Position numbers and translations under genes: made by a program
Notes under the pieces: generated by a model
The model's input: only the letters and a program-made list of their open reading frames with translations
What the model was told of the DNA's origin: nothing
The model's database searches: none
Assembly: GCA_050952935.1 (NCBI GenBank)
Contig: JBMNLS010000002.1
Location: forward strand, 496,001-560,000
Source: UBA6115 sp050952935
GTDB lineage: Bacteria > Bacillota > Clostridia > Christensenellales > Aristaeellaceae
Direction of reading: 5' to 3'
Length of the DNA stretch: 64,000 nucleotides
In this document: piece after piece, positions 32,783 to 46,600 of the stretch
How positions within the stretch are numbered: the stretch's first letter is position 1
Layout of the letters: every line of letters begins with the position of its first letter

Positions 32783-34564
32783 ATGGTATATTGTCAGATG
32801 AAGAAGTTTTTTGTGTTGTTCATGGCGATTGTTTTGACTGTTTCGATACTGGGTGGCTGTTTTGTTTCACCTGTGCAGGTTCAAGCGGAAGAAGCTCTGG
32901 CAGTTGAAGAGCCAACTGCGGAAGCAGCTCCGGTGATTGAAGAACTAACTGCGGAAGCCCCCCCGGCAGTTGATGAGCCTGCTTTGAAAGAGCCTGAAGT
33001 AAAAAAAGAAGACCCCCCGGCGGTTGAAGAGCCAACTGCGGAAGAACCTCCGGCAGTTGATGAGCCTGCTTTGAAAGAGCCCGAAGTAAAAAAAGAAGAC
33101 CCCCCAGCGGTTGAAGAATCAACTGTGGAAGAAGCGGAAGAAGAACCGAAGGTTGAGGAGTCCGCTGCGGAGGAACCCAAGGCAGCCACTGTCCTTGTGA
33201 GATATTATGGAGCTGATGAAAAGCTTATTCGAGAGGATAAGGTTGTTATAGGTCAAGCCCCCCCTCTTCCGCCTTTGGCGCCGACGGTGGAAGGGCAGGT
33301 TTTTGTTCATTGGTATTTGGTCAATGATAAGCTCAGCGGCAATTCTTCATTAAAATATGATTTTAATTTGCCCGTGCGGGGCGGAATAAATCTGCGCGCA
33401 CTATATGTGGCGTCTACTCCAGCTGCTGAGGAATCCGTTAAGGAGGAGCCCAAAGCAGAGACAGAAGAAACCCCAGTGGTAGATGATCCTGCTGTGAAGG
33501 AGCCTGTAGAAGAAGCGGGAGAAGCCACAGCGGTTGATGATCCTACTGCGGAGGAGCCCGAAGTAAAAACAGAAGAAGCTCCAATGGTGGATGATCCTGC
33601 TGTTGAGGAGTCAGAGGAAGAAGCGGAAGAGGTCCCGGCAGCTGATGTGCCTGTTGTGGAAGAGCCCGTAGAAGAAGCAGAGGAAACTCCGGCAGATGAT
33701 GTGCCTGTTGAGGAGGAGCCTGTAGAAGAAACAGAAGAAGCCCCAGTGGTGGATGATCCTGCTGTTAAGGAGTCAGAGGAAGAAGCAGAAGAGGCCCCGG
33801 CAGCTGATGAGCCTGCTACGGAAGAACCCGAAGAAGAAGCGGGGGAAGCTGCGGCGACTGATGATCCTGCTGCTGAGGAGCCCAAGGAAGAAGCGGAAGA
33901 AGCCCCGGCAGCTGATGTGCCTGCTGCGGAGGAGCACGAGGAAGAAGCGAAAGAAGTCCCGGCAGAGGAGGCCCTGGTGCGGCTTTCAGTTGCCCTTGCG
34001 GTGGAGGGTGAGGAGGCGCAGGACGGTGCCTATCAGGCCCTGCTCACCGGCGGCAATCTGCCTGAAGAAGGGATCGCCGTGGCCAATGCAGGGGATCAGT
34101 TCATTTTCCCTGAACTGGCTTTCACTGCTCAGGATGCGGGCACCCATGTTTTCCTGGTGCAGGCCTTGGTTCAGGAGTCCCTGCCGCTTCACAGCTATGA
34201 TCTGCGTGCGCAGGAGATACGGGTGGAGGTGCTCGCTGATGAAAACGGCCATGTCACCGCCCTTGTAAGCTATCCTTTGGAGGCAGACTATCTTTTAATC
34301 GCGCACAGCGTACAGACCCGGGTGCCCACCGCGCGGGTGCATGCCAACCTTCAGCCCGGGCAGATCATCAACTATGGCGATGAGGTGGTTTTCTCGGCCG
34401 AGATTAACGATTGTGGCCAGTCTCCCCGTATACAGTGGCAGTATTCCCCTGATAACGAGAATTGGACGGACATTGCCGGGGGTAATGACGTTACGCTTTC
34501 TGTCCAGATCACCCCGTCCAACGCCTCCGGCTACTGGCGGGTGATCGTAACGATGGGCGATTAG
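32783..34564 (+). CDS. Secreted Pro/Glu-rich protein with InlB-like, pilin-like and C-terminal Ig-like domains
   Basis: A 593-residue exported protein. A hydrophobic signal (about 7-27) ends in LGGC, a possible lipobox, with an alternative cut at VQA|E. Then come a Pro/Glu/Ala-rich stalk including a 29-residue unit repeated in tandem, an InlB-like beta unit (about 134-210: LVRYYGADEKL ... FVHWYLV), a second acidic stalk (about 213-395), and a domain resembling the streptococcal pilin isopeptide domain (about 400-510). It ends in an Ig-like domain (about 513-593) ending WQYS..NENW.DIAGG...YWRV. The last domain is shared with the protein at 56732-58369. No LPXTG or membrane tail. ATG 32783 follows GGAAGGA. 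Probable partner of the giant protein next to it. Confidence 0.75.
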   Translation: MVYCQMKKFFVLFMAIVLTVSILGGCFVSPVQVQAEEALAVEEPTAEAAPVIEELTAEAPPAVDEPALKEPEVKKEDPPAVEEPTAEEPPAVDEPALKEPEVKKEDPPAVEESTVEEAEEEPKVEESAAEEPKAATVLVRYYGADEKLIREDKVVIGQAPPLPPLAPTVEGQVFVHWYLVNDKLSGNSSLKYDFNLPVRGGINLRALYVASTPAAEESVKEEPKAETEETPVVDDPAVKEPVEEAGEATAVDDPTAEEPEVKTEEAPMVDDPAVEESEEEAEEVPAADVPVVEEPVEEAEETPADDVPVEEEPVEETEEAPVVDDPAVKESEEEAEEAPAADEPATEEPEEEAGEAAATDDPAAEEPKEEAEEAPAADVPAAEEHEEEAKEVPAEEALVRLSVALAVEGEEAQDGAYQALLTGGNLPEEGIAVANAGDQFIFPELAFTAQDAGTHVFLVQALVQESLPLHSYDLRAQEIRVEVLADENGHVTALVSYPLEADYLLIAHSVQTRVPTARVHANLQPGQIINYGDEVVFSAEINDCGQSPRIQWQYSPDNENWTDIAGGNDVTLSVQITPSNASGYWRVIVTMGD

Positions 34565-34612
34565 CAAGGCCTTGTAGAGATTGAAGCGTTTAACCGTAGG
34601 GAGATAGCTGCA

Positions 34613-37600
34613 ATGATAAAGGTTAAGACAAAAAGGTTTATTGCCCCGCTGCTGGCGGTGCTATTGATGTGGCAGATTGTGCCTGTTCAGATGCTGGCGG
34701 AAACAATTTCCGATGGCTTTTCCCTTATGGAAAACCTGGGAATAGGGGTTCGCGGCGGCCCGGCAGTGTATCATACCGTCTATTTTGATGACTGGAACGG
34801 CACACGAATAAGGGCTTATGACGGTACGAATCCGGACTATCCAAAAGTACTGGACGGCACCCCACTGGACAGCATCGCGCCGCCCGATCCCACCCGTACC
34901 GGCTACACCTTTGTGCAGTGGACGCCGCCTGAAACCTATATCACCGGCGATGTACCCGCTGTGTTTACCTTCACCGCCCAGTATCGCTCTACCGACCTGT
35001 ATGAATTGAAAATCGATTACAAGTATGAGAATGGCAGCCCAGCCGCTTTGTCGTATCTGGCAACCTTAGCCTATGGCGAAGATTACGAAGTAACTTCACC
35101 CGCCATTCAGGGTTTTTATGTTGATCCCGCCGCTGATGAAATCATCTCCGGCACCGCCGGCGTTTCCCAGGGCGGCGCTACCGAGCTCAACTACACCGTC
35201 ACCTACAAGGCCAGCACCGGCACCCCCTACACGGTAGAGCATTATCAGCAGAATGTTAACAATGATGAATATATTAGGATTGGAACCGAAACCGAAGTAT
35301 TTTATGCGACCACCGGATCCACGGTGACGGTCAACAGCAAGAATTTTCCCGGCTTCACCGCCAAAACCCCTACCCAGCAAGCCACCATTGCCGCGGATGG
35401 CAGCACCGTGGTGAAGATGTATTATGACCGTATCAGCTATATCCTCACCTTTGATACCGCTGGCGGCAACTTTATTCCGCCCTTCCAGGGGCGTTATGGC
35501 ACAACTGTGCCAACTGTAGCTAACCCCACTCGTACGGGCTACACTTTTGCCGGTTGGTCTGCCCCCATTCCGGTCATACTCACCGAAAGCCAGACCATCA
35601 CCGCCAGTTGGACGGCGCAGAATAATGTACAATATACATTGGTATATTGGCTTGAAAATGCTGACCCTACCCCCGGTACTTCCACCTATGAATATTCCTA
35701 TCGAAACGCAGTCGTTCGCACTGGCACGTCAGGCACCGTATATACCATTAAAACGGCAGATCGGCCTGCCATTCAATACTTTACTTTTAGTCACTATGAC
35801 ATGGGTCAAGCCATCGCTGGCGATGGCAGCACCGTCATCAATATCTATTACACCCGCAATTCTTACACAGCGACATTTATTCTTAATAGGAACAATGCCA
35901 CCCTGACCATCGGCGGGGTCACCTATACACATCCTCAACAGTATTCTTTCACAGCGAAATATGAAGCCGATATAAGTGATCTATGGCCGACATCCGAGCA
36001 CATGTATTCACCAGGATCGGCGCGGTTTCGTCATTGGGATTCCCCAACGGGCAATTGGGCGTCCAAACAAACAGCATTTACAAAGGATCTCTTAAATCAA
36101 ACGTTCAAAGGAATTTGGAGTTCTACCGTAATTCCTCACCATTTACATTATATGTTTGAAAGTTTGGATGGTAGCGGTACCTTATACCAGGGACGCTATT
36201 ACAAACAGGACGACGTATTAAGTCAGACGGTATACTCTTGGGGAGGTAACTTTGGCGCTAAGGACATCCCTGGGTTGACAAGCGCTGGAGTAATAAGTGA
36301 ATATAATTGGACTGATATTGAGTACGATATATATTTATATTACACTCGAAACATCTATACCCTGGACTTCCAAAGTCATGGGCAGGTGGTGCCTGGCAAA
36401 ACTCAGCAACTAAAATATGGTGCCAGCATTCAGCCCACTTATAATTTTACCCCGGAAACCCCGTCCGACCTGCCGGGCTATTCCTTTGGTGGCTGGTATA
36501 CCACGTCCGCCTGCACGCCGGGCACGGAGTTCGTGTGGGCAGGCGCTACCATGCCAGCCCAGAACCTGCGCCTGTTCGCCAAATGGGTGCCGCCAACGTA
36601 TAATGTATACTTCAATTACACCAAACCGGACGGCACCATCGTGCAGCACGGCACCCAGCAGGTTGTGCGGGGCCAGAAAGCCGTGCGCCCGGATGATCCT
36701 GCAGCCATTTCCGGCTATGACTTTGACGGCTGGTATTATGCCGGCACCACGACTAAGTACTCCTTTGACGCCCAGGTGTTTTCCAACCTGAATCTCACCG
36801 GGCGTTATCTGCCTAAAAATGACCGTACCTACACCGTTCAATACCTGTATACGAACAATAGTGAAGCTTTCTCGCCTAAAACCGTCACCGGGCAGACCAT
36901 GGGCGCCACCGTCACCGAGCAGGCGGCAAATGTACCAAACCACCTGCCCGATGCCCTGAGCAAAACCCTCACCCTGGCGGCGGATAACAATATTATCACC
37001 TTCTATTACAGCGTGCCCAATGTGAACTATACTGTGCGCTACCTGGAACGTGACACCGGTATGGAGTTGCTTCCTCCTGTTACCAAGAACAGTGGAGGCC
37101 AAACGACGGTGACCGAAATGGCCCCCTCTATTACCAACAAGCCCTACCAAATGCCTGATAACAGCTGGGTGATTGTGGACTTCAACCCGGATATGCCTGA
37201 AAAGTCCCTCACGCTGACCTCTGATCCGGACCTCAACATCATCACCTTCTATTATGAGTATGTCATCAAGCACCATTATGAAGTGCGCTATCTGGAAATA
37301 GGCACCAATGTCGAGCTGGCGCAGCCGAAGCATGTCATCACGGCCAAGAGCGAAGTGGTGGAGCTGGCTAAAACCATCACAAATTATCGTCCGCACAGCG
37401 TTGTCAGCACCTATCCGAACCTGGTCAGGGGCAGCAGCGCGAACTATATATCTACTAAGCTTGGGGTAGTTGATCCCGTAAGCCAACCCGCGCAGGTGAT
37501 CACTTTTTACTATGCGCCGGCACACATTGATATCACCGGCACGAAAACCTGGGTGGATCAGGGCATAGAGATACCGGACCAACGGCCCGGCAGCCTGACC

Positions 37601-40600
37601 ATCACACTTTATGCCAACAACGTCCAGCTTTCACCCCAACCCGTGCCAACGTGGACGAATGAAGGCGATACCTGGACTTATACATACATCAACCTGCCCG
37701 CTGCAGCAGAAGGCGTGCCGAAGCACTACACCGTGCGGGAAACGGTGCCCAACAACTATGTGGCCAGCCATGTTGACAAAGATGCCCCCGGCGGCACCGA
37801 CATCATCAACACCTTGGATGGCGGTACCACCACCTTTTCCGGCACCAAAACATGGGTGGATACCCCCGACCCGGTGTCCGGGTACAACCCCCGGCCCGCC
37901 ACCCTGGTGCTGACCTTTTACCGCAAGGGCCAAAACGATGCGAACTGGGTGAAAATGAGCCCTCAGCCTTCGTACAGCTGGGACAAGACCACCGGGGATA
38001 ACACCTGGACTTACACCGCCACTGGCCTTAAGAAATATGAGGATGGTCACCTCGTGGCTTACAAAGCTGAGGAAACCCTGCCCCTCGGTTACGAAAAAAC
38101 CATTGATGACGGCCAACACTTCAAAAACGAAGTCATCTATACCAAAGCTACCAAGACATGGGTGAACGGCCCCGATGAACATCCCACCATCTGGCTTCAA
38201 GTGCACCGGCAGGTGGGGGCGGGCACCCCGGTGCCGGTACCCCTTGCCTCTTTGAAAAAGCTTGAAAGCGGCACAACCGAGGTTCAATGGCGCGGCCTGG
38301 AACAGACCGATGCGAATGGCAACCCCTACATTTTCTCGGTGCGGGAAGTGAACGCAGCAGGCCAACTTTGGACACCGCCAAACTATACCAAGGCAGAGAA
38401 TGGCCTGAATGTAACCAACACCTATGTCATCCCCACCGACGGCACAGCCACCGGCACCAAGACCTGGGTGAACGGCGCTGCCACGCACCCCGATCTGTGG
38501 CTGCGGCTGTATCGCAAAACTACAACTGGTAACCCATTGGTTGATGAGGCTGTGCCAACTGATGAAGCCGCCGTCGTCAAAGTTAATGAAACCGGCGATA
38601 CCTCCCACACGTGGACAGGGCTTAAAACCACCGACATCAATGGCAACGCCTACACCTTCTACATCAAGGAAGGGCAGTGGGACGACGCCACCGCCACCTT
38701 CACCGAAAGTGTTCCGGCGAATTATACATGCACTGGGACAGGCACCCTCAACCTGACCAACACCTATGTCATCCCCACTAACGGCACATTTGAAGCCACC
38801 AAAGTTTGGGTAAATGGTACGCAGGTAACAAAGCCTGATATTTGGTTCCAGCTGCAGCGCAGGGTTGCCAACGGAGCCTGGGCGCCTGTGACAGGGACAG
38901 ATATTAAACAGGTGCCGACTACTGATCCTTTCACTGTCACCTGGGAAGATCTGGAGGAAACCGACAGCGCCGCCCGTCCCTATGAGTTCGGCGTGTTGGA
39001 AGGCGTGTATAATGAGGTTACTCAGGAGTTTAGCCCCGGCAGCCCCAGCCCCTTTGATACGTCTACAGGCGAATATACTGATGAAATCACTAACACCTAT
39101 GTGTCTCCCAAGCGGGAGGATATCATCGTCAGCAAGGTCTTTAAGACCACTTGCCCAAAGGGTGTAGCGCCTGTAACCACTGTAACTTTGGAATTGTGGC
39201 GAGAGGCTGGCACTGCGGATGCTGAAAAGGTGGGCGAGGTCGAACTGGACGGCAACATTGACTCTGTTGAATTCTATCCCTGGCAGGCCAAGTTCACCGA
39301 TCTGGACGACACAGACGAGAACGGCAACACCTACACCTATTGGGTAAAGGAGCCTGTTGTTCCCGGCAACTATGTAGACACCTATAATCAAAACACCTTC
39401 ACCGTTACCAACACCTGGCAGGGGGTGCCTTTCACCGCTAAAAAGGAATGGGCAGGCGGCTACACAAACATGCCTAGGCCGCCGGTTTCCTTCCAGCTGC
39501 AGCGAAAGACTGCCAATATGGAAGCCCCTGAAAACGTGGGTAATCCCGTTACGCTGGATGGCATACCTGACGGCGGCAGCCTTGGCGAAGGATCAGGCGA
39601 GCACACCGCCTGGACCTACACCTGGGAGTCCCTGCCCAAACACGACAACGATAACAACCTTTATATCTACTCCGTAACGGAAAAACGGCTGATTGGCTAC
39701 ACGCCCTCGGATCCGGTTGTTTTAAACGATATTCCTACCATCACCAACACCTTTGAAGGTGTCTCTGTGAGCGCCACCAAGCGCATTGTGATCCCTAAGC
39801 GCTACAGCGGCACAACAGTTAACCCGCCGCCATTCAGTTTGGCGCTCTACCGCAATGATGATACTACACCTATCAAAACTGTTATCCTCAACGGTGTGGC
39901 TGACACGGAGGAGGGGACCGACGAGCTGGATGGCTCTGGAGAAACAGACCCGAGTCTTGTTGATACCGATGAAAATGGCAACACCGTCTATAAGTGGCAC
40001 TATACATGGCAAAACCTGCCCAAGAATGATGAAAATGGTGAGGAGTACATCTACAAGGTTCGCGAGCCTGATGTGCCCCTAAACTATGTCCGCATGAGCG
40101 TGAGTGAAGAATCGGGTGTCTTTGTCATCACCAATGAATACAATGACGGCACCTTCCGCGCTAAGAAAGAATGGAATACCAAGATGGGCACGGTGCCCGT
40201 GACCTTCCGGCTGGAGCGGGCAACGGCTGCTGCTCCCGATCATTGGGAAGACACAGGGAGAAACATTGTCCTCAACGGTACTGCCGACAGTGAGGAAGGC
40301 CACCCCAACGGCACCGTCCGTTATGAAGATACTCCCTGGTGCGCCGTATGGACCGGCCTGCCTGCCCAGGTAGATGGCGTTAATGTCAAATACCGGGTGC
40401 AGGAAGTGTTTGACGATGCCCTTTTAGGCAACTATGTGATTGATACGACTGCCAGCGCCTCCACGGTCATAGCCAACACTTCTTTGAAGGCCAATATTAC
40501 TGCCAAGAAAGTATGGGTAGGGGGCGAAACGGTCAGGCCCGCAAGCATTACTCTGTCCCTGAGCCGTTATTTCGAAGGCGGTATAACGGAGGATACCGGA

Positions 40601-43600
40601 TATCAGTCTCCAGCTGCTGCCACCCTTACCAAGCCGGAAGATAACAATAATGACTGGGGAACGCATACTTGGGAGAATCAAGAGCGCTTTTACACTGATC
40701 AAGGCGTGCAGAAAGAATATGTCTACAAGGTAACGGAGTCATATGCACTTACTGCTGATAAAGGCAGCTTTACATCCAATTGTGAGGTTGTAGATGGCGT
40801 CTATACCATCACCAACACCTACACGCCCCCTACCCGGGACTACTACATGAAAAAGGCATGGGACGGCGGCAAGCCAAGAGCCGTCACTGTGCAGCTGCAA
40901 CGCAAGTATGCGGATGAAGAAGACGATAATGCTTATATTCCCATGGGGCCTGGGCACACCCTTGACGGTGTGGAAGACACTGATTATGGCGAATTCAGCA
41001 ACGCAAAGGAACTGGAGAACTGGGTGCTTCACCGGCCCGACTTGGTGCGGGCAGACAACACAGGGCGCGCTTATAAGTACCGCATTATTGAGCTGAGTGA
41101 CCTGAGCGAGTATGGATTTACCAGCTACAGTGTGGTCTACAATGGAACAGAGTACGACGCCGTGGTCACTAACCACTATGAGATTCCCACTGATGGCGAA
41201 GCCACGGTGAAAAAGGTCTGGGTCAATGGAGCTGAGGCGGACAGGCCCGATGTCTGGTTCCAACTGTGGCGCAAGACCACCACCGGCACGGATGATGTTC
41301 GTGAGAAGGTGCCTGGTTCTGATCCTGAACTGGCCCCTGATCTTGCGCCTATCAAAATAAACGATCATGTTGGTTATGAATACACCTTCACTGATCTTGC
41401 TAAGACGGATAAGTATGCCAACGCTTATACTTTCTTCGTGGTGGAGGGCAGCTACGACGGCACCAACTTTACGGCAGGCAATCCGGAAAACTATGAACTG
41501 ACAACCACGGGTGACAGCCTGACGTTGACCAACAGCTACGTCATCCCCACTACCGGCACGGTAACCGCCACCAAGGAATGGGTGAACGGACCGGCTGACA
41601 AGCCGGAGGTGTGGTTCCAGCTGCACCGCAAGACGGGCACCGGTTCCTGGGAGATTGTGCCCGGGGCGGAGATCAAGCAAGTACCAGTCGTCCCCGCAGA
41701 ACTCAAGGTGGAATGGAGCGGCCTTGAAACGACGGATATCAACGGCAACGCGTATGAGTTCGGCGTGGTGGAAGGCAGCTATAAAAACAATGCTTTTACA
41801 GCAGGTGCGCCTGAAAATTATACGGCAACAGCACAGCCAAGCCTGGCCATCACCAACACTTATGTGTCCCCCAAGCGGGAAGACATCATCGTGAGCAAGT
41901 CCTTTAAGACCACTTACGCAGGGGGCATAGCGCCTGTAACCCCCGTCACCCTGAAGCTGTGGCGACAAGCTGCCGGTACTCCGGATGCAGAAGAAGTGGG
42001 TGAAGTTGAATTAGACGGCAATATTGGTGGCTTGGAGCATAACGCTTGGCAGGCCAAGTTCACTAATCTGGACGCTACGGATGAAAATGGCAATGAGTAT
42101 GATTATTGGGTTGATGAGCCAAGTGTTCCCGGCAACTATGCAATGACCATTGATGATAACAACCCTTTCACTGTCATCAACACTTGGCAGACCACATCCT
42201 ACACCGTAAATAAGGTATGGGCCGGTGGCTACACGGGGATGGAACATCCCTCCGTTCAGTTACAGCTGTGGTGTCAGTCAGAGGGGATGGCGGAGCGGGA
42301 AAAAGTACCTTTGGTAGGTCTTGTCACTCTGCCTGCCACCACGGAAAATCTGGTGCCCTATACCTGGGAGAACCTGCCGCTGAAGGACGTAAACAATAAA
42401 CCATACGAGTATACTGTCAGCGAGGTGACCGGCCTTGTTGGCTACACCATGTCGCAGGAAGGTAACACCATCACCAACACCTACGAGCATGTGCATATTA
42501 ACGCGAAGAAGGTTATTGAGTTCCCCGACGGCGTCATTCCAAGCGCGGATGATCTTCCTTTTTTCACGCTTGTGCTGCACTGCAGCGATGGTGAGGAATA
42601 TACTGCCATATTGGACGGCATCGACGATAACGCTGCGGATCACGAATCCGGCGAGCGGGCCCCGGATACACCGGGACAGGATCGGCTCACCTGGAACTAC
42701 AGCTGGAAATACCTGCCCAAGCATGATGCCCAGGGAAATGAATTTGTATACACCCTGACTGAGCCCAACCCGCCCAGTGGCTATGTGCGCCAGAGCATCA
42801 CAGGCGATATGAATGATGGCTTCGTTGTCACCAATGAGCATCGCCATGATGTTTTCCGCGCCTTCAAGTATTGGGATACTAAAACAGGCACGAAACCAGT
42901 TATCTTCCGTTTGGAACAGGTGACTGTGAACGCAAATGGCGACCCAGATGGTACTTGGACAGATATGGGAATGAACATCGAGCTTGACGGTGTTGCTGAC
43001 AACAGCAACGCAAACTATTATGAGGATTCGCCCTGGCGCGCCGTATGGACTAACCTGCCCACCCAGGTGGGGGGCGTCACTGTCAAGTACCGGGTGCAAG
43101 AAATACCGATCACGCCTGCGGGTGACTACGATACGGTTACCAGCGCCTCCACAGCTATCACCAACACGTCGTTGAAGGCCGATATTACCGCCGCCAAAAA
43201 ATGGGTGAATGGTGAAGAAGTCAGGCCTGAAAACATCACCCTGACCCTGAAGCGCTATAAGGAAGAAGGCGGAACGCTAATTGTTGATCCCGATTATGAA
43301 AAGACAACCACGCTCTCCAAGCCGGCAGGCAATGAAGACAACTGGGGAGAGTATACATGGAATGAGGATCGTTTCTATACCGATGGACAGGGTGAAAGAC
43401 AGGAGTATGTCTATAAAGTAACGGAGAAACCGTTTACGCTTGGGGAAAGCGAAGGCAGTTTCACATCCGAATATGATTTTGTAGATGATGTTCATACCAT
43501 CACCAACACCTATGTGCAGCCTACCATTGACATGAAGGCGGCCAAGGTATGGGATGGCGGGGATGCCTCCAACCGACCTGCGGTGACCTTCCAGCTTTGG

Positions 43601-46600
43601 CGAAAATATGCCAGTGAAGGCGATAATGCGTGGGTATTGGCCATGCCCGGTGCTGTCGGTCATACCTTGGACGGGGTAATAGATCAAGCAGCGGATCCGC
43701 AGACCGGTGTGCAAGAATATGAACCATGGAAGATAAAAAGGGACGGCGTTCCCATGCGGGATACGAAAGGCGAACCTTACGTATACAGAATTGCAGAAAC
43801 GGAACGGGTGACGGGTTTCGAGGAACCTGAATATACTGGCAATGAGACCCAGGGGTTTGTTGTGACCAACAAATACATCATTCCCACCACCGGCACGGCG
43901 ACTGCCACCAAGGTATTTGAGCAGGGCGAAAATGCCGTCAAGCCAAATGTCTGGTTCCAGCTGTGGCGGAAGACCACGGGCGGCGCTGCGGATGAAGGGG
44001 AAGCTGTGCCCGATGTAGCCCCGGTCAACATTACGGCAGAGCCAAACTACACTTATACATTTGATAACCTTGAAACCACGGACTCTAACGCCAAGCCCTA
44101 CACTTTCTATGTGAAGGAAGGCAACTATAGCGAGAATACCAAAATCTTTACCGACGCCACAGTCTTTGGCGATTTCTCCTATTCATCAGGCGAAGGTACC
44201 TTGACCCTAACCAATACCTATGTCATCCCGAAAGATGGCACGTTCATTGCCACCAAGGTTTGGGAGGGCGGCTCGCAGGTGGACAAGCCCGCTGTCTGGT
44301 TCCAGCTGCATCGCAGGGTTGCCAACGGAACCTGGGCGCCTGTGACGGATGCGGGTGTTAAGCCATTGCAGGTAACAGCCGAGAACTCCTACACCGTTAC
44401 ATGGGAAAATCTGGAGAAAACCGACAGCGCGGCCCGGCCCTATGAATTCGGCGTGCGGGAAGGCGTGTATGATGGCAACACCTTTGTTTACGGCAGCCCC
44501 AGCCCCTTTGTGATGACTGATGGCGAATACACCAACAAAATCACCAACACCTATGTGTCCCCCACCCTTGCCCCTCTCACCGTTGAGAAGAATTGGTCCT
44601 TCCCACAAGGAGTGAACGGTGATTTGCTCAAAACCGAGGTCACGCTCAGCCTGATGCGAGCGGTGGAAGGCGAAGCTGCTGTCAAGGTGCGGGACATCGT
44701 GCTGGATGGCATTGTCGGCGGGCATGAACAGACCTCCTGGCGCAGCACCATCCAGGGCCTGCCTGAGCGGGATAGCCGCGGCGTTAAATACAATTACAGC
44801 GTGATAGAAAACGATGTGCCGGCGAACTTTGATGCATCGGTTGACGGCTACATCGTCACGAATACCTGGCAGACAACGAGTTTTACCGCCAAAAAGAAGT
44901 GGTCAGCCCCGGCATATGTTGAGGAGTACCCGGAAATCACCTTCCAGCTCCAGCGCAGCACGGATGGCTTGACCTTTGAATCGGCAGGCGATCCTGTTAC
45001 GATTTCGAGCGAACCATGGACCTACACCTGGACCAACTTGCCCAAGTATTCACCAACAAAGGAACTATACACCTATACCTTTACCGAAACCCGTGTGGCG
45101 GGCTATACCCCTTCCGGCCCGGTTGTGGAGAACGATATTCCCACCATCACCAACACCTTTGAGGGTGTCTCTGTGAGCGCCACCAAGCGCATTGTGATTC
45201 CCGTGCGCTATGGTGCAGCGGTTATCCCGCCTTCATTTAGCTTGACGCTCTACCGCAATAATGAGCCTATCAAAACTGTTATTCTGAACGGCGTGGCTGA
45301 CACGTCGGGCGGTACTGGAAATGACGCCCTGAAGCCGGATGGCTCTGGAGAAACGGCCCCGGATCTTGTCGATACCGATGAAAATGGCAATACCATTCAC
45401 CAGTGGCATTACACTTGGGAGAACCTGCCCAAGTATGATGAGAATGGTGAAGCTTACATCTACAGAGTCGGCGAGCCTAATGTGCCCCCGTTGTACGTTC
45501 GCACAAGCGTGACTGAGGTTGTAGAAAATAACTTTGTCATTACCAATGAATACAATGACGGCACATTCCGCGCGAAAAAAGAATGGAACACCAAGACGGG
45601 CACGGTGCCCGTGACTTTCCAGCTGCAATACGCAACGGTTGATGGTCCTGAAAACTGGCAGGACATGACGCTGGACATCAGCCTTAATGGCACTGTCGAC
45701 AGCGAGGAAAACAACCCCAACAACCCTGATTATTATGAATATTCCCCCTGGAGTGCCGTATGGACGGGCCTGCCCACGCGGATAGGCGGTGAGCGCGTCA
45801 AATACCGGGTGCAGGAAACCGCCCCTGGTGGCTACGATGCGGTATCCAGCGCCTCCACGGTCATCACCAATATTTCGCAGAACACCGATATCACCGCAGC
45901 TGTAGAATGGGTGAATGGCGAGGAAGTGAGACCCGGGAGCGTCACACTGGTTCTGAACCGCTATTTGAATGATGGTACGACAGCTGATCCCGCTTACACA
46001 ATCCCCATAGAAGAGACACTATTGAAGCCGGCAAACAATGCTGACAACTGGGGAGAGCACACCTGGGAGGATCAGCCGCGTTACTATAAGGATAATAATA
46101 ATGAGCGTCAGGAATATGTCTACAAAGTAACGGAGAAGCCGATTACGCTTGACTCTACCCAAGGCAGCTTTACATCCACATGCGAGGTTGTAAATGGCGT
46201 ACACACCATCACCAACACCTATGAACAACCTTTCGATGACCTCAAGGCGGCCAAGGTATGGGAGGGCGGGGATGCCTCCAACCGGCCTGCCGTAACCATC
46301 CGTTTGTGGCGCAAATATGCAAGCGAAGGTGATGACAAATGGGCACATGCCAACCCCAGAGCCCCCGGCCATACCCTGGATGGGAACCCAGAAGCAGATA
46401 ATCATCCGCTGACCAGAGCCAGAGAATATGCCCCCTGGAAGATGGTAGGCAAGGCTCCCCTCAGAGACATACACGGCAACCTTTTTGAATACAAAATTAC
46501 AGAGACCGCGACGGTACCGGGCTTTAATGAACCCGGTTATACCTACGATAACACCCTGGGATATGTGGTAACCAACAAATATATCATCCCCACCACGGGC

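Noticed and set aside
32783..32870. The Pro/Glu-rich protein as a certain lipoprotein
   Set aside because: LGGC is present but glycine at the -2 position is uncommon, and a good signal peptidase I site (VQA|E) lies a few residues later. Left open.
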